A stretch of 64,000 bases of DNA from Bacteroidales bacterium (GTDB taxonomy: Bacteria > Bacteroidota > Bacteroidia > Bacteroidales > UBA932): assembly GCA_017527415.1 (NCBI GenBank), contig JAFXQA010000003.1, positions 1-64,000 on the forward strand. Direction: 5' to 3'. The notes beneath the pieces were generated by a model. That model did no database searches and was not told the origin of the DNA. It saw only the letters and a program-made list of their open reading frames with translations. Positions 52,860 through 61,852 of the stretch are shown here, in pieces (the stretch's first letter is position 1; the number at the start of each line of letters is the position of its first letter). The position numbers and the translations under genes were made by a program.

Positions 52860-55670
52860 TTAAAGATTAATCTTGAGTTCTGCGCCGAAATACATATTCG
52901 GGTAGAGCTGCGTCTTGGAATATGAATGTTTGTTTATATGATATTTGCTTGTATTGGTAACGTTGTTGGCAGTGAACGACAACTGGGCCCCCTTGCCGAA
53001 TTCCTTGGTCAGGCGTATATTGAGCAACGCCCACGGTGAAATCCTGTCTGCGAGAAAACTGTAAGTGTAGAATCTGGACACCATCAGGTTCAGGGCCGGG
53101 TCGGAATTCATCGACGCCGCATTCCATGCCGTGTAGTTTCCGTCCAGATCGTAGTAACCGAGAGGATCGACTCCCAGATAGTCCTTCCCCTGATAGCTGA
53201 AATCGTGTGTCCTCTGATTGCCGTCCCCGTCGATGTACACACTTCTGCGGGACTCGAACCATACTACCTGAAGGGTCGTGGTGAACACGAGTTTAAGTTC
53301 CGGGATATGGGTGATGAAGCGGAAACTTGTATTGACACGGTCCTGCACGGAACCGCTTCCCGCCGGCATCGTCGGAGCGTATGCATAGTTCTTGTTTATA
53401 TAGGAAGTGGACGTGGTCTCCCTGGTGCGGCGGATGTGGAACCATGCGCCGTTTATATTGACAGTGGTCCTGAGCGGACGGATGGAGCCCAGGTCGATAC
53501 CGTATTCTATGCCGTGCTTTTCGGAGTGTGTGTTGTTGGAAGGGCGTCCCCAGCTGACATATTCCACCAGTTCCGTCCTGGCGGCAGTCTGCCTCGCTCC
53601 GCCGAGAGAATAGACGACATCGTTCCCTTCGAGTGCCGGAGCGACGGAACCGTCCGGAACGGTAAAGCGAGGATAACGTCCCCAGTACAACTGGGAATCG
53701 AAACCGAACTCGTGCGTGTGATTCTCATTGAAATAGGTGACAAAACCGCTGGTCTTGCCGACCTTCCAACTGATGCCGATTTCGTGTTTTACGGCATGCG
53801 CCGGCTTGAGGTCCGGATTGTATGTATCCTTGACCACATCCGTGCTCATCACGGCTATCCGGTTTTCGGGAGCTTCGGTATATCTGTTCAGACTGATGAA
53901 ATCGAAATATGTCGGTTCGGGATAAAGATAAAGCAAGGTCGGCATCTTGTTGGATATTCCGAATCCGCCGTTGAGCGAGAAGTCGTCGAAAATGCCGTTG
54001 TTGTCGGAGTTCAGCAGACTGAGCGAGAGGTTCACCCTCGGCTCGAGCACGAAATACCCGTCATTTCCTCCACTCTTTGCGGAATCCAGGAACAGACGGG
54101 AGGCGCGCAGACCTATTTCCGATTTCAAGACAATGTCCCCGAAACTCAGGCGTCCCTTGTCGCTGACAAAAACGGATGCGTTGTTCAAAGCCGGAATATC
54201 CTTGTATGCCCGGGGCCGGAGAGTATGTGCAGAAGACCCCTGGGGAGGATTGTCAAGGTCGTAGGTAAACCCGCGGCCCCTGTTCGCATCCATCGTGTAT
54301 TCGATGCCGGCTTTTATCCGGTTGTAATCCTTTTCCCCTATCTGGAAATATCTGCTTCCCGCCAGCTGCCCGAATAGGTTTATCGGCACTCCGTGGAGCC
54401 TGTATTCGGAATAGTAAGGCGAAGTTTTCTGCACTGCGACATGAAGGCCGCTCTCACGGGCATCCGTCACCGCGGCGTCCGGGCTCCATACTTTGGAATT
54501 GTGGATATCCTCGGTACGGGCTACCTGGGCGGAGAAATTGTAATCGAGCGATGTCAGCAACGCCGCCTTCGGCGAGAAGGATCCGTTGACGGAGAGCCTG
54601 CCTCCAACATTCTTATTGGTAAAAACAATGTCCTGCACCTCGAGCTGAGGGTCCTGCTTGCGGTTGTTGACGTTGGAATAGACAGATCCCTTGATATTCA
54701 ACGTTGCCTTGTTCCATACCTTGGAATAGCCTCCCGCGGCAGTCAGGCGGTCGTAGCCGAGATAGCGGCGCCGGGGATCGCTGAAACTCTGGCTCCAATC
54801 TCCTCCTATGTTGATGGACCCTCCGCTGCGAAGGGAGAATCCCTTTCCAATGTAGGCCAATTTGGAGTTGGGATCGGTCTGGGCCTTGAATTCCCAGGGG
54901 GTCCGCCCGGCCTTTGTCTTTACGATTACCACGCCGGACGTGAGGTTGCCGTATTCGGCGGAAGGGATTCCGCTGATAACCTCCATCGATTCCACAACTC
55001 CGGCACTCACCGTACGCAAGTCGGTACCGCCGCCGGCGGTGGTCTGCTCGCTCATCCCGTCGGTCTGCACACTGGAAGCCGTGCCGAAACGCGTGGCTGC
55101 GATGGCCTGAAGGTTGGCGTCGTTGCTCACGGGTGTGCCATCGATTATGACCGAAGTGCCGAGGGAGTTGTTCGCGTTGGAGGAAATCTCCCTGACCGTA
55201 GCCTGCGATAACTCGTTGAGGTTAGGGTTCTTGGCGAGGTTGCCAGGCACGAGCTGCAGAAGGTCGCTCACGCTCTTGGGCTGCAGATGCCGCACGGCTT
55301 CTTCGTTAATAACCGACTTGGAGCCCATATCCTCGCGCTCGGCGGTAACCGTGACGCTGTTCAGCTCGAGGCTGAGGGTCTGCAGAGTGAAATTCAGGAT
55401 GGTGTTGTTGGAAATCTCAACCGTTCCGGAGAGATCCTTATAGCCCACGAAGGATACCTGGTATTCGTATTTTCCTTTCTTAAGATTGGAGACGGTATAG
55501 TTTCCGTCCTTGTCGGTGGTTGCCCAGATGGATTTGTTGAGCGAAACCACAGCGAGTTCCACGGCGGAGCCTTCGGCGTCCACGACACGCCCCGACAGGC
55601 TGAAAGACTGCGCCCAGACCGTTTCCGATATGGGCAAAAGAAGGCATATGAGGAGGAGAAACTTCTTCAT
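52860..55670 (-). CDS. TonB-dependent outer-membrane receptor with carboxypeptidase-like regulatory domain
   Basis: A 936-residue receptor that imports a ligand with energy from TonB-ExbBD. It has a signal peptide (to about residue 21), a CarboxypepD_reg beta domain (residues ~24-105, LSGRVVDAEGSAVELAVVSL), a plug with KSVSDLLQLVPGN and SVVIDG-like strands, IPSAEYGNLTSGVVIVKTK, and a 22-strand-size barrel ending in NL. ATG 55670 is three codons after the first in-frame ATG and starts the signal peptide. First gene of the seven-gene operon; there is no SusD gene. Confidence 0.93.
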   Translation of the reverse strand: MKKFLLLICLLLPISETVWAQSFSLSGRVVDAEGSAVELAVVSLNKSIWATTDKDGNYTVSNLKKGKYEYQVSFVGYKDLSGTVEISNNTILNFTLQTLSLELNSVTVTAEREDMGSKSVINEEAVRHLQPKSVSDLLQLVPGNLAKNPNLNELSQATVREISSNANNSLGTSVIIDGTPVSNDANLQAIAATRFGTASSVQTDGMSEQTTAGGGTDLRTVSAGVVESMEVISGIPSAEYGNLTSGVVIVKTKAGRTPWEFKAQTDPNSKLAYIGKGFSLRSGGSINIGGDWSQSFSDPRRRYLGYDRLTAAGGYSKVWNKATLNIKGSVYSNVNNRKQDPQLEVQDIVFTNKNVGGRLSVNGSFSPKAALLTSLDYNFSAQVARTEDIHNSKVWSPDAAVTDARESGLHVAVQKTSPYYSEYRLHGVPINLFGQLAGSRYFQIGEKDYNRIKAGIEYTMDANRGRGFTYDLDNPPQGSSAHTLRPRAYKDIPALNNASVFVSDKGRLSFGDIVLKSEIGLRASRLFLDSAKSGGNDGYFVLEPRVNLSLSLLNSDNNGIFDDFSLNGGFGISNKMPTLLYLYPEPTYFDFISLNRYTEAPENRIAVMSTDVVKDTYNPDLKPAHAVKHEIGISWKVGKTSGFVTYFNENHTHEFGFDSQLYWGRYPRFTVPDGSVAPALEGNDVVYSLGGARQTAARTELVEYVSWGRPSNNTHSEKHGIEYGIDLGSIRPLRTTVNINGAWFHIRRTRETTSTSYINKNYAYAPTMPAGSGSVQDRVNTSFRFITHIPELKLVFTTTLQVVWFESRRSVYIDGDGNQRTHDFSYQGKDYLGVDPLGYYDLDGNYTAWNAASMNSDPALNLMVSRFYTYSFLADRISPWALLNIRLTKEFGKGAQLSFTANNVTNTSKYHINKHSYSKTQLYPNMYFGAELKINL

Positions 55671-55683
55671 AATAAACACACTA

Positions 55684-55713
55684 CTTCGGCAAAGGTAGGA
55701 AACTCTGCCGAAG
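55684..55713 (-). promoter_or_regulatory. Promoter and palindromic operator candidate of the TonB/protease operon
   Basis: On the minus strand, the -7 box TACCTTTG (55690-55697) is 19 nt from the ATG. It overlaps one arm of a perfect 8-bp inverted repeat, CTTCGGCA (55684-55691) and TGCCGAAG (55706-55713), with a 14-bp spacer. There is no U-run, so it does not look like a terminator of pheS. Confidence 0.55.
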
Positions 55714-55737
55714 AATGCAATACCTATATATTATGAA

Positions 55738-56775
55738 TTATACTTCGGTGGCTCCCTCGAACTCCCGCAGGAATCGCAGGTCGTTTTCGAAGTAGTGGCG
55801 GAGGTCGTTCACCTGCCACTTGAGCATGGCGATGCGCTCGATACCCATTCCGAAGGCGAATCCGCTGTACTTCTTGCTGTCGATGCCGGAGGCCTCGAGC
55901 ACGTTCGGATCCACCATGCCGCAGCCCAGTATCTCGAGCCAGCCGGTGCCCTTGCATATGTTACAGCCCTTTCCGTGACAGATGTTGCAGCTCACGTCCA
56001 CCTCCGCCGAAGGCTCGGTGAAGGGGAAGAAGGAGGGGCGCATGCGGATTTGGGCGTCGGCCCCGAACATCTCGCGGGCGAAGAGCAGGATGGCCTGCTT
56101 GAGGTCCGCGAAGGTGACGTTCTCATCTATGTAGAGGCCTTCCACCTGATGGAAGATGCAGTGTGCGCGGGCGGAAATCGCTTCGTTGCGGAACACGCGG
56201 CCGGGGCAGATTACGCGGATGGGGAGAGGAAGTTTCTCCATCGCACGCACCTGGACGGAGGAGGTGTGGGTACGGAGAAGCAGCGGATTGAGATGCCCTG
56301 CGGAGACGAAGAAAGTGTCCTGCATATCGCGGGCTGGGTGGTTCGGAGGAAAGTTGAGGGCCTCGAACACGTGGTAGTCGTCCTCGATCTCGGGGCCTTC
56401 CGCCACGTCGTATCCAAACTTGCGGAAGATGTCCACTATCTGCTGGCGGACGATGCTCACGGGGTGGCGGCTGCCGAGCTCGTACTGCTCACCGGGGAGG
56501 GAGGTGTCCTCTTTGGACCCTTCGTCGGAACCGCCGGACTGGGCGGCGCCGCGCAGTTCTTCTATCTTCGCCAGAGCGGCCTGCTTGAGTTCGTTGAGCG
56601 GACGGCCGAAGGCGCGTTTCTCGTCTCCGCTGACGCTGCGGAACTCCTCGAAGAGGGCCGTTATCTCGCCTTTTTTACCCAAGAAGCGCACGCGCGCTTC
56701 TTCCACTTCTTTCTCTGTCTTGCATTTGAGGGCGTTCAACTCGCCGAACACCTTCTCTATAATCTCGATTGTCAT
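55738..56775 (-). CDS. pheS: Phenylalanine-tRNA ligase alpha subunit
   Basis: Catalytic subunit of the alpha2beta2 PheRS. 345 residues, normal size. An N-terminal coiled coil (residues 1-85) is followed by motif 2 (FRNEAISARAHCIFHQVEGLYID), the FFPFTEPSAEVDVSC strand and motif 3 GMGIERIAML. The Cys-rich insert CNICHGKGCNICKGTGWLE, seen in many bacterial PheS, is present. pheT is not in the window. It follows a small periplasmic protein gene by 3 bp, which is an unusual neighbour. Confidence 0.97.
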   Translation of the reverse strand: MTIEIIEKVFGELNALKCKTEKEVEEARVRFLGKKGEITALFEEFRSVSGDEKRAFGRPLNELKQAALAKIEELRGAAQSGGSDEGSKEDTSLPGEQYELGSRHPVSIVRQQIVDIFRKFGYDVAEGPEIEDDYHVFEALNFPPNHPARDMQDTFFVSAGHLNPLLLRTHTSSVQVRAMEKLPLPIRVICPGRVFRNEAISARAHCIFHQVEGLYIDENVTFADLKQAILLFAREMFGADAQIRMRPSFFPFTEPSAEVDVSCNICHGKGCNICKGTGWLEILGCGMVDPNVLEASGIDSKKYSGFAFGMGIERIAMLKWQVNDLRHYFENDLRFLREFEGATEV

Positions 56776-56778
56776 ATC

Positions 56779-57198
56779 CTATTTAGTTCCTTCCCTCTTG
56801 GCCGCACGCTGGTTGCGGGCCTTCTTGGCCCTGCCTGCGCCGGATTTGAGGTATTTCTTCCATTGTTCGTCCGTCAATATCCTGCGGAAAGCATTGTAGG
56901 TTTCTTCTTCCCACTTGTCCCCGACCATCGTATAAAGGTCGTAATTCGCGACCTTGTTGGAGGCCATGGCCTCCATCTCCTTGTTCCTTTCTTCCAGGTT
57001 GTGGGTGAGGATGGAATCGGCATAGAAAGCCTGCCAATCCTCAAGCTGGAGGTTGCGTTCGTAATCCTCCACCATCTTGTCGATGGCCTCGCGCATCTTT
57101 TTCGCACGCTGCTCCGGCGTGAGGGGCTGTTCCTGCGCGGATGCGGCGAGGAACATGAGAAGGCCGACGACTGTCAAGAGTATGTGCTTTGTTTTCAT
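56779..57198 (-). CDS. Small periplasmic protein, Spy/LTxxQ-like
   Basis: A 139-residue protein with a cleavable signal (AASAQ at ~23) and a purely helical, highly charged mature part. LTPEQRAKKMREAIDK and ILTDEQWKKYLKS resemble LTxxQ repeats of the Spy/CpxP chaperone family, although the spacing is not typical. The tail is very basic (GRAKKARNQRAAKREGTK). A chaperone role is inferred only. Its -7 box lies six bases before ATG 57198. Confidence 0.6.
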   Translation of the reverse strand: MKTKHILLTVVGLLMFLAASAQEQPLTPEQRAKKMREAIDKMVEDYERNLQLEDWQAFYADSILTHNLEERNKEMEAMASNKVANYDLYTMVGDKWEEETYNAFRRILTDEQWKKYLKSGAGRAKKARNQRAAKREGTK

Positions 57199-57246
57199 AA
57201 CTTGCAAAAATAATCAATATATTTGTAATCGAGTAAAATTCGAATC
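57199..57246. promoter_or_regulatory. Divergent promoters of the Spy-like/pheS and C69 genes
   Basis: TATTTTTG (minus, 57205-57212), six nucleotides before ATG 57198, and TATATTTG (plus, 57218-57225), 21 nucleotides before ATG 57247. Confidence 0.7.
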
Positions 57247-58950
57247 ATGAAAGTACAATCATTATGCCTCGCGGCGCTTGCCGCACTCCTCCTCGCGGGT
57301 GTCCGCGGAGAAGCCTGTTCCAATGTGATAATCACAAAAGGCGCCAGCGCCGACGGTTCCTGCATGGTGTCGTATGCCGCCGATTCGCACGTGCTCTTCG
57401 GCGAGCTGTATTTCACCCCTGCAGGCAAGTTCCGCAAGGGTTCGCGCCTGCAGATAACCGAGTGGGACACCTATAAGCATCTCGGTGAGATACACCAGAT
57501 TCCCCGCACTTTCAAGACGGTCGGGAACATGAACGAGAAGCAGGTAATCATCGGCGAGACCACCTGGGGCGGGCGCGAGGAGCAGGCCGATTCCACTGGC
57601 ATAATGGACTATGGTTCACTGATTTATGTTACCCTGCAGAGGGCTGCCACCGCACGTGCGGCCATCGACACGATAGTATCGCTCGCGAACCGCTACGGTT
57701 ATCCTTCCGAAGGAGAATCCTTCTCCATCGCCGACGCAAACGAGGCCTGGGTGATGGATATCGTAGGCAAGGGACCTTCGAACAAGGGCATAGTGTGGGT
57801 GGCCCGCCGGATTCCGGACGGATACATCTGCGCACACGCCAACCAGGCCCGCATCACGCGCTTCCCCCTGAACGACCCGGAGAACTGCCTGTATGCGCCG
57901 GACGTGATTTCTTTCGCCCGCGAGCAGGGATGGTTCAGCGGGGCGGATGAGGACTTTTCCTTCCGCGATGCGTACAACCCCCTGGATTTCGGCGGGGCAC
58001 GTGCCTGTGACGCCCGTGCCTGGAGCGCCTTCAACATCCTCTGCGACGGAGTTTTCACGTATGAGGAGAATGGTGTGGAGGTCTCCCGCCCCGCGTCCGA
58101 CTGGACGGAGTACGCCCTGGGGCACGACCTTACCGGGGAGATGCCGCTGTTCGTGAAGCCTTCCCGCAAGATTACCGCGAAGGACGTGGCCGACGTGATG
58201 CGCGACCATTTCGAAGGCACGCCCCTGGATATGACCCAGGATATAGGTGCGGGCGGCAATGCCCTGCCTTACCGCTGGCGCCCCATGCACTTCAGTTGGA
58301 ACGGAAAGGAGTATGTGAATGAACGCGCAATCGCCACCCAGCAGACCGGATTCTGGTTCGTGGCGCAGGCCCGCGGATGGCTGCCGGAAGAGGTGGGCGC
58401 ATTGATCTGGTTCGGTACGGACGATGCAGCAACATCCTATCTTACACCTATTTACGTGAGTACGCAGCGCGTGCCCGAGTGCCTGCGCGTAGGGAACGGC
58501 GACATGCTACACTACTCCCCGACCTCACAGTTCTGGATCTGCAACCGCATCGCCCAGGCCTGCTACAAGATGTACAACGTGATGGCCCCGACCGTGCGCT
58601 GCGCGGTGGATTCCTTCGAGCAGGAGCAGATGTTCTCGGCCGTGCCTTCGTTCGACGAAAAAGTGGCGAAGCTGGTTTCCCGCGGACGCCTTCGCAAGGC
58701 CCGCAAGCTGATGACGAAATACACCGTGGAGACTGCCCAGAAGCAGTTCGCATCCTGGGTTGCGCTTGAGGAGCTGCTGCTCGTCAAGTATCTGGACGGC
58801 AACGTGAAAGCCCAGAACGAGGATGGTTCCTTTGTATGCAGCGAATACCACTCCGGCACCCCCAAGGGCATAAAGAACGTTCCCTATGTGGAAGCCTGGC
58901 GCAAAGCAGTCGCTGAATCCGAGCACGGAAAGGTGTTGGAAGTTAGATAA
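57247..58950 (+). CDS. C69 family dipeptidase, secreted
   Basis: An Ntn-hydrolase that splits dipeptides. 567 residues. The catalytic cysteine is C24 in GEACSNVIITKGASADGS, exposed by signal-peptide or autocatalytic cleavage just before it, as in this family. Other PepD features: VIIGETTWGGREEQ, EAWVMDIVGKGP, AHANQARITRFPL, and the late ATQQTGFWFVAQARGWLP. In the periplasm it could finish the digestion of peptides produced by the proteases elsewhere in the window; this is inference. Confidence 0.93.
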   Translation: MKVQSLCLAALAALLLAGVRGEACSNVIITKGASADGSCMVSYAADSHVLFGELYFTPAGKFRKGSRLQITEWDTYKHLGEIHQIPRTFKTVGNMNEKQVIIGETTWGGREEQADSTGIMDYGSLIYVTLQRAATARAAIDTIVSLANRYGYPSEGESFSIADANEAWVMDIVGKGPSNKGIVWVARRIPDGYICAHANQARITRFPLNDPENCLYAPDVISFAREQGWFSGADEDFSFRDAYNPLDFGGARACDARAWSAFNILCDGVFTYEENGVEVSRPASDWTEYALGHDLTGEMPLFVKPSRKITAKDVADVMRDHFEGTPLDMTQDIGAGGNALPYRWRPMHFSWNGKEYVNERAIATQQTGFWFVAQARGWLPEEVGALIWFGTDDAATSYLTPIYVSTQRVPECLRVGNGDMLHYSPTSQFWICNRIAQACYKMYNVMAPTVRCAVDSFEQEQMFSAVPSFDEKVAKLVSRGRLRKARKLMTKYTVETAQKQFASWVALEELLLVKYLDGNVKAQNEDGSFVCSEYHSGTPKGIKNVPYVEAWRKAVAESEHGKVLEVR

Positions 58951-58957
58951 TAATTCG

Positions 58958-58965
58958 TATATTTG
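58958..58965 (+). promoter_or_regulatory. -7 box of tRNA-Ser
   Basis: TATATTTG, followed by the same GCAGTCCC as the tRNA-Gly promoter, 50 nt before the tRNA. Confidence 0.7.
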
Positions 58966-59015
58966 CAGTCCCAATTGCCGAAAGGGGTTGGGAACGGTTC
59001 AGCAAAAGACCTTCC

Positions 59016-59102
59016 GGTGGGGTGGGTGAGTGGCTGAAACCAGCAGTTTGCTAAACTGCCGTACGGGTAACCGTACCACGAGTTCGAATCTCGTCCCCAC
59101 CG
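59016..59102 (+). tRNA. tRNA-Ser(GCT)
   Basis: An 87-nt class II tRNA. Acceptor GGTGGGG/CCCCACC with discriminator G, anticodon loop TTGCTAA in stem CAGTT/AACTG, long variable arm CGTACGGGTAACCGTAC, standard T-arm GAGTTCGAATCTC. CCA is not encoded. Confidence 0.96.
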
Positions 59103-59103
59103 C

Positions 59104-59158
59104 AAAAGAGAAGCAGACCGGCACCAAGCTCGCTTGAGTGCCGGTCTGCTTCTCTTTT
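59104..59158 (+). terminator. Long-stem terminator of tRNA-Ser
   Basis: A 21-bp perfect inverted repeat (59104-59124 with 59138-59158) ending in T4. From 59159 to 59408 there are GC-rich inverted repeats, e.g. CCGCCGCAGGCGGCAG, but no gene that I can see. Confidence 0.88.
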
Positions 59159-59408
59159 GGACTGCCCGCCGCAGGCGGCAGAGATGTCGGAGCGAAGCGA
59201 CGAAATCTCGGAGGGGAATGTGCGAAGGCCAATGATACAAAGGCGTCCTGTCGAACGCACCTGCATCTTGATTGCCGGCGGTGGCTCCGAGATAGCGCGA
59301 CCGCAGGGAGCGGAATCTCGCACGATTCCCTCGGCAAGCCCCTGCATGGCAGGCTTAATCCCTGCCTTATAGTTACCGAGTTTTGTATAAATTTCCGGAA
59401 TCTTTCAG

Positions 59409-59497
59409 GACCTGTAGAGAAAACCCACCCAAACTTATACAAGTCGGCCTTTTTTCGGCCTACCTGTACAGAAATAGGCCGAAAAACTCTACAGGTC
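59409..59497. repeat. REP-like palindromic repeat cluster F
   Basis: Arms ACCTGTAGAG (59409), a degenerate CTTATACAAGT, ACCTGTACAG (~59462) and CTCTACAGGT (59487), with the spacer GGCCTTTTTTCGGCC forming its own hairpin. Confidence 0.85.
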
Positions 59498-59569
59498 TTC
59501 AACTAAAAGCCAGCACCTGCCTCCCGGCCGACGGTTTTTCAAATGAAAATGTTGCAGGAATCAAGGATA

Positions 59570-60136
59570 CTAGAACCGATATACAAACCCTATCGAAAGA
59601 TCGTCTCCTATCTTCAGGGCATTATCTCCACCGAAAGCGCCAGCCAAAATATAGTTGCCGTCAAAATCGGTCGAGGCCAGCAATCCCGCAAAACCAAGTC
59701 CGGTTTTCAACAGAAAGTGATGGCTCAGGCTATATGTCAAGACAGGAATTGCATATATGGTAACGGTTGTCTTGCCAATTCCTTCCTGCTCAGGAATAAG
59801 CTGGAAACCACCTTCTACCCACGCAGCGAAACATCCAAAACGGACAAGTCCCCAACCGACATATGGATTTAATGTAAATGCACGCGTTTCTGCATTGGAA
59901 TACTCAAGACCAGGACTGGAGATGGCTGCATTGGACTTCCCCCAGGAGATACGGCCTCCGACCGCAAGCCTGTTCCGGAAGATGTATCCGGTTTCCGGGC
60001 TCAAATTGAAGGCCTGGATTTCTGCGCCATTGGTTTTAACATACGCCCCTGCTACAGAACCTCCGGCATACCACTGCGCCGAAGCAGAAAAAGCTCCGGC
60101 AACCATGCATATAAAAGCAATTATCAACTTTTTCAT
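59570..60136 (-). CDS. Small outer-membrane beta-barrel protein
   Basis: A 188-residue protein with a signal peptide (FSASAQ, cut ~20) and eight or so strands of OmpX/porin-like pattern (WYAGGSVAGAYVKTNG, FRNRLAVGGRISWGKS, LNPYVGWGLVRFGCFAAWVEGGFQL), ending SIGFVYRF with the terminal Phe. Function unknown; such proteins are common in Bacteroidales. It lies 4 bp after the membrane-protein gene upstream and is probably cotranscribed. Confidence 0.83.
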   Translation of the reverse strand: MKKLIIAFICMVAGAFSASAQWYAGGSVAGAYVKTNGAEIQAFNLSPETGYIFRNRLAVGGRISWGKSNAAISSPGLEYSNAETRAFTLNPYVGWGLVRFGCFAAWVEGGFQLIPEQEGIGKTTVTIYAIPVLTYSLSHHFLLKTGLGFAGLLASTDFDGNYILAGAFGGDNALKIGDDLSIGFVYRF

Positions 60137-60140
60137 TACA

Positions 60141-60638
60141 TCAGAAGTTTAGCGCGAAACCGACACCATTACGGGTAGGACCGAAATCCAAACTTGAAGC
60201 ATAAGGACTGTGAGCGCAGCGTTCCGCATAATCATCCAACATCAAGTCCATCTCCTTCCGACCTTTAGACCAAAGGGAAATACCGCCCCAAAGACTGGCG
60301 GCAACGGCCACAACCCCTGTTGGAATCATCACTGCCGCAGCGGTCTTGTCCCAATAGATATTATTAATTCCGGCAACTGTCCACAATCCCGCGGCAGGGA
60401 CCCCAAGAAAAGAGATTGCCATGCCCCAACCCAGATTTGCCCTCGCTTTGCGATAACGGCTTCCATACAATACCAATCCGAGGTCTCTATCTAGAGGGCG
60501 TATGGCAAAACTGTTTTCTGTCTGGTCTACATTTATTTCCGTAGATGACGAGGCATCCGGCCAACCCCAATCTTTGTTTTGTGCAAAAAGGCTCGTGGAC
60601 AAGGCCAACGCAGCTAAAATCATTACAATTTTTTTCAT
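60141..60638 (-). CDS. Hypothetical membrane protein with signal peptide
   Basis: A 165-residue protein, signal peptide ending LFAQ (~20), a Trp/Asp/Ser-rich segment, then two hydrophobic stretches (LGWGMAISFLGVPAAGLWTVAG and AAAVMIPTGVVAVAASLWGG) and a conserved-looking end ARxxLxFGPTRNGVGFALNF type, with terminal Phe. ATG 60638 gives a compact signal; ATG 60647 (MRTMKK) also lies within reach of the -7 box. I do not recognise the family. Confidence 0.7.
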   Translation of the reverse strand: MKKIVMILAALALSTSLFAQNKDWGWPDASSSTEINVDQTENSFAIRPLDRDLGLVLYGSRYRKARANLGWGMAISFLGVPAAGLWTVAGINNIYWDKTAAAVMIPTGVVAVAASLWGGISLWSKGRKEMDLMLDDYAERCAHSPYASSLDFGPTRNGVGFALNF

Positions 60639-60659
60639 AGTTCTCATTATTTGAGGGCG

Positions 60660-60684
60660 CAAAGATAGTTTTTTTTTAATTTTG
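60660..60684. promoter_or_regulatory. Divergent -7 boxes
   Basis: TATCTTTG (minus, 60660-60667) for the membrane-protein gene and TAATTTTG (plus, 60677-60684), 22 nt before the DUF486 ATG, separated by nine bases. Confidence 0.65.
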
Positions 60685-60706
60685 CAGCGCTTTTTACAAG
60701 AGAATT

Positions 60707-61075
60707 ATGCAAGGAATCTGGACAATACTGATGCTCATCCTGTCGAACGTGTTCATGACGTTCGCATGGTACGGCCATCTCAAACTGCAGGAAATGAAGA
60801 TCTCTACCGGATGGCCGCTGATCCTCATCATCCTGTTTTCGTGGGGAATCGCATTTTTCGAATACTGCCTTACGGTTCCGGCAAACCGCATAGGATTCGC
60901 CGGTAACGGAGGGCCTTTCACCCTCGTTCAACTTAAAGTCATCCAGGAAGTTATCTCGCTGACGGTCTTTACCGTAATCATCTCCTTCATGTTCCACGGA
61001 CAGCATCTTCAGTGGAATCACATTGCCGCCTTCGCCTGCCTGGTCCTGGCGGTCTTCTTCGCCTTCTTGAAATAG
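60707..61075 (+). CDS. DUF486 (DMT-family) small membrane protein
   Basis: A 122-residue inner-membrane protein with four predicted helices. DUF486 hallmarks: NVFMTFAWYGHLK at the start, FFEYCLTVPANRIG in the centre, GPFTLVQLKVIQEVISLTVF and the final LVLAVFFAFLK. It is related in fold to drug/metabolite transporters but is half-size, so it may act as a dimer; substrate unknown. Its stop is directly adjacent to the convergent hydrolase gene. Confidence 0.93.
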   Translation: MQGIWTILMLILSNVFMTFAWYGHLKLQEMKISTGWPLILIILFSWGIAFFEYCLTVPANRIGFAGNGGPFTLVQLKVIQEVISLTVFTVIISFMFHGQHLQWNHIAAFACLVLAVFFAFLK

Positions 61076-61852
61076 CTACTTGATATAATTCATCAGCAGC
61101 AGATGAGCGGGAGCGGCCATCCCCCCGTGGTCGAAACCATCTTCCTCGTAAAAGGTGATGTTCTTGTGGCCGACCAGTTTCATCATCTCGACGAAATATG
61201 CATTCTCCTCGTAGCGACGGTAGAGTTCCGCATCGCGCCCGCCGGTAATCACCAGGAAGGGCGGGGCATCCGGGCGGATGTGGTACAGGGGCGCCAGCTC
61301 GTCGATGAGGGGCTGGGTGGCAGACATCCCCCTCGCGGCCCGTTCGGTGAAATGGGTTATCATCTGTCCGCTGTAGGGCACGATGGCTGCCATCTTGTCG
61401 GCATCCACCCCATATTTGGCAAGCCAGTGCCTGTCCAGGCCCAGCATGGCGACCAGATATCCGCCGGCGGAGTGGCCAGCAAGGTAGATTTTTTCCGGCG
61501 AACCGCCATAGCGGGAGATGTTCTTTACTACCCAGGCAACTGCCGCGGCGGCATCATCTATTATCTCTGAAACCTGCGCGTCCGGATACAGGCGGTATCC
61601 CGCCGCCACCACCACATAATCCTTTGCCAGAAGTTCCTGCGGGGTATGCTTCTGGCCTCCGGTCAGGCCTCCTCCGTGGAACCATACGATCACCGGACGG
61701 TCCGCCGATTTCTTCACATAGCTCACGTCCAACTTGCAGCGGGGGTGTGAGTTCGCGTCGCGGTAGGCGATGCCGCGGTCCTGTTTGTATTTTTCGGCCG
61801 ATGCCGGCAGCATGCAGAGCAGCATCAGTACAATTGTCAGAATCCGTTTCAT
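61076..61852 (-). CDS. Secreted alpha/beta hydrolase (HSL/BD-FAE-like esterase)
   Basis: A 258-residue protein with signal peptide (ASAEK, ~20). Esterase features: oxyanion motif WFHGGGLTGG (residue ~57), nucleophile elbow AGHSAGGYL (Ser ~128), Asp in TGGRDAELYRR and His in GFDHGGMAAP. The pattern fits the carbohydrate-esterase-like BD-FAE group of bacteroidetes. It overlaps the PrsW gene by ATGA. Confidence 0.88.
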   Translation of the reverse strand: MKRILTIVLMLLCMLPASAEKYKQDRGIAYRDANSHPRCKLDVSYVKKSADRPVIVWFHGGGLTGGQKHTPQELLAKDYVVVAAGYRLYPDAQVSEIIDDAAAAVAWVVKNISRYGGSPEKIYLAGHSAGGYLVAMLGLDRHWLAKYGVDADKMAAIVPYSGQMITHFTERAARGMSATQPLIDELAPLYHIRPDAPPFLVITGGRDAELYRRYEENAYFVEMMKLVGHKNITFYEEDGFDHGGMAAPAHLLLMNYIK

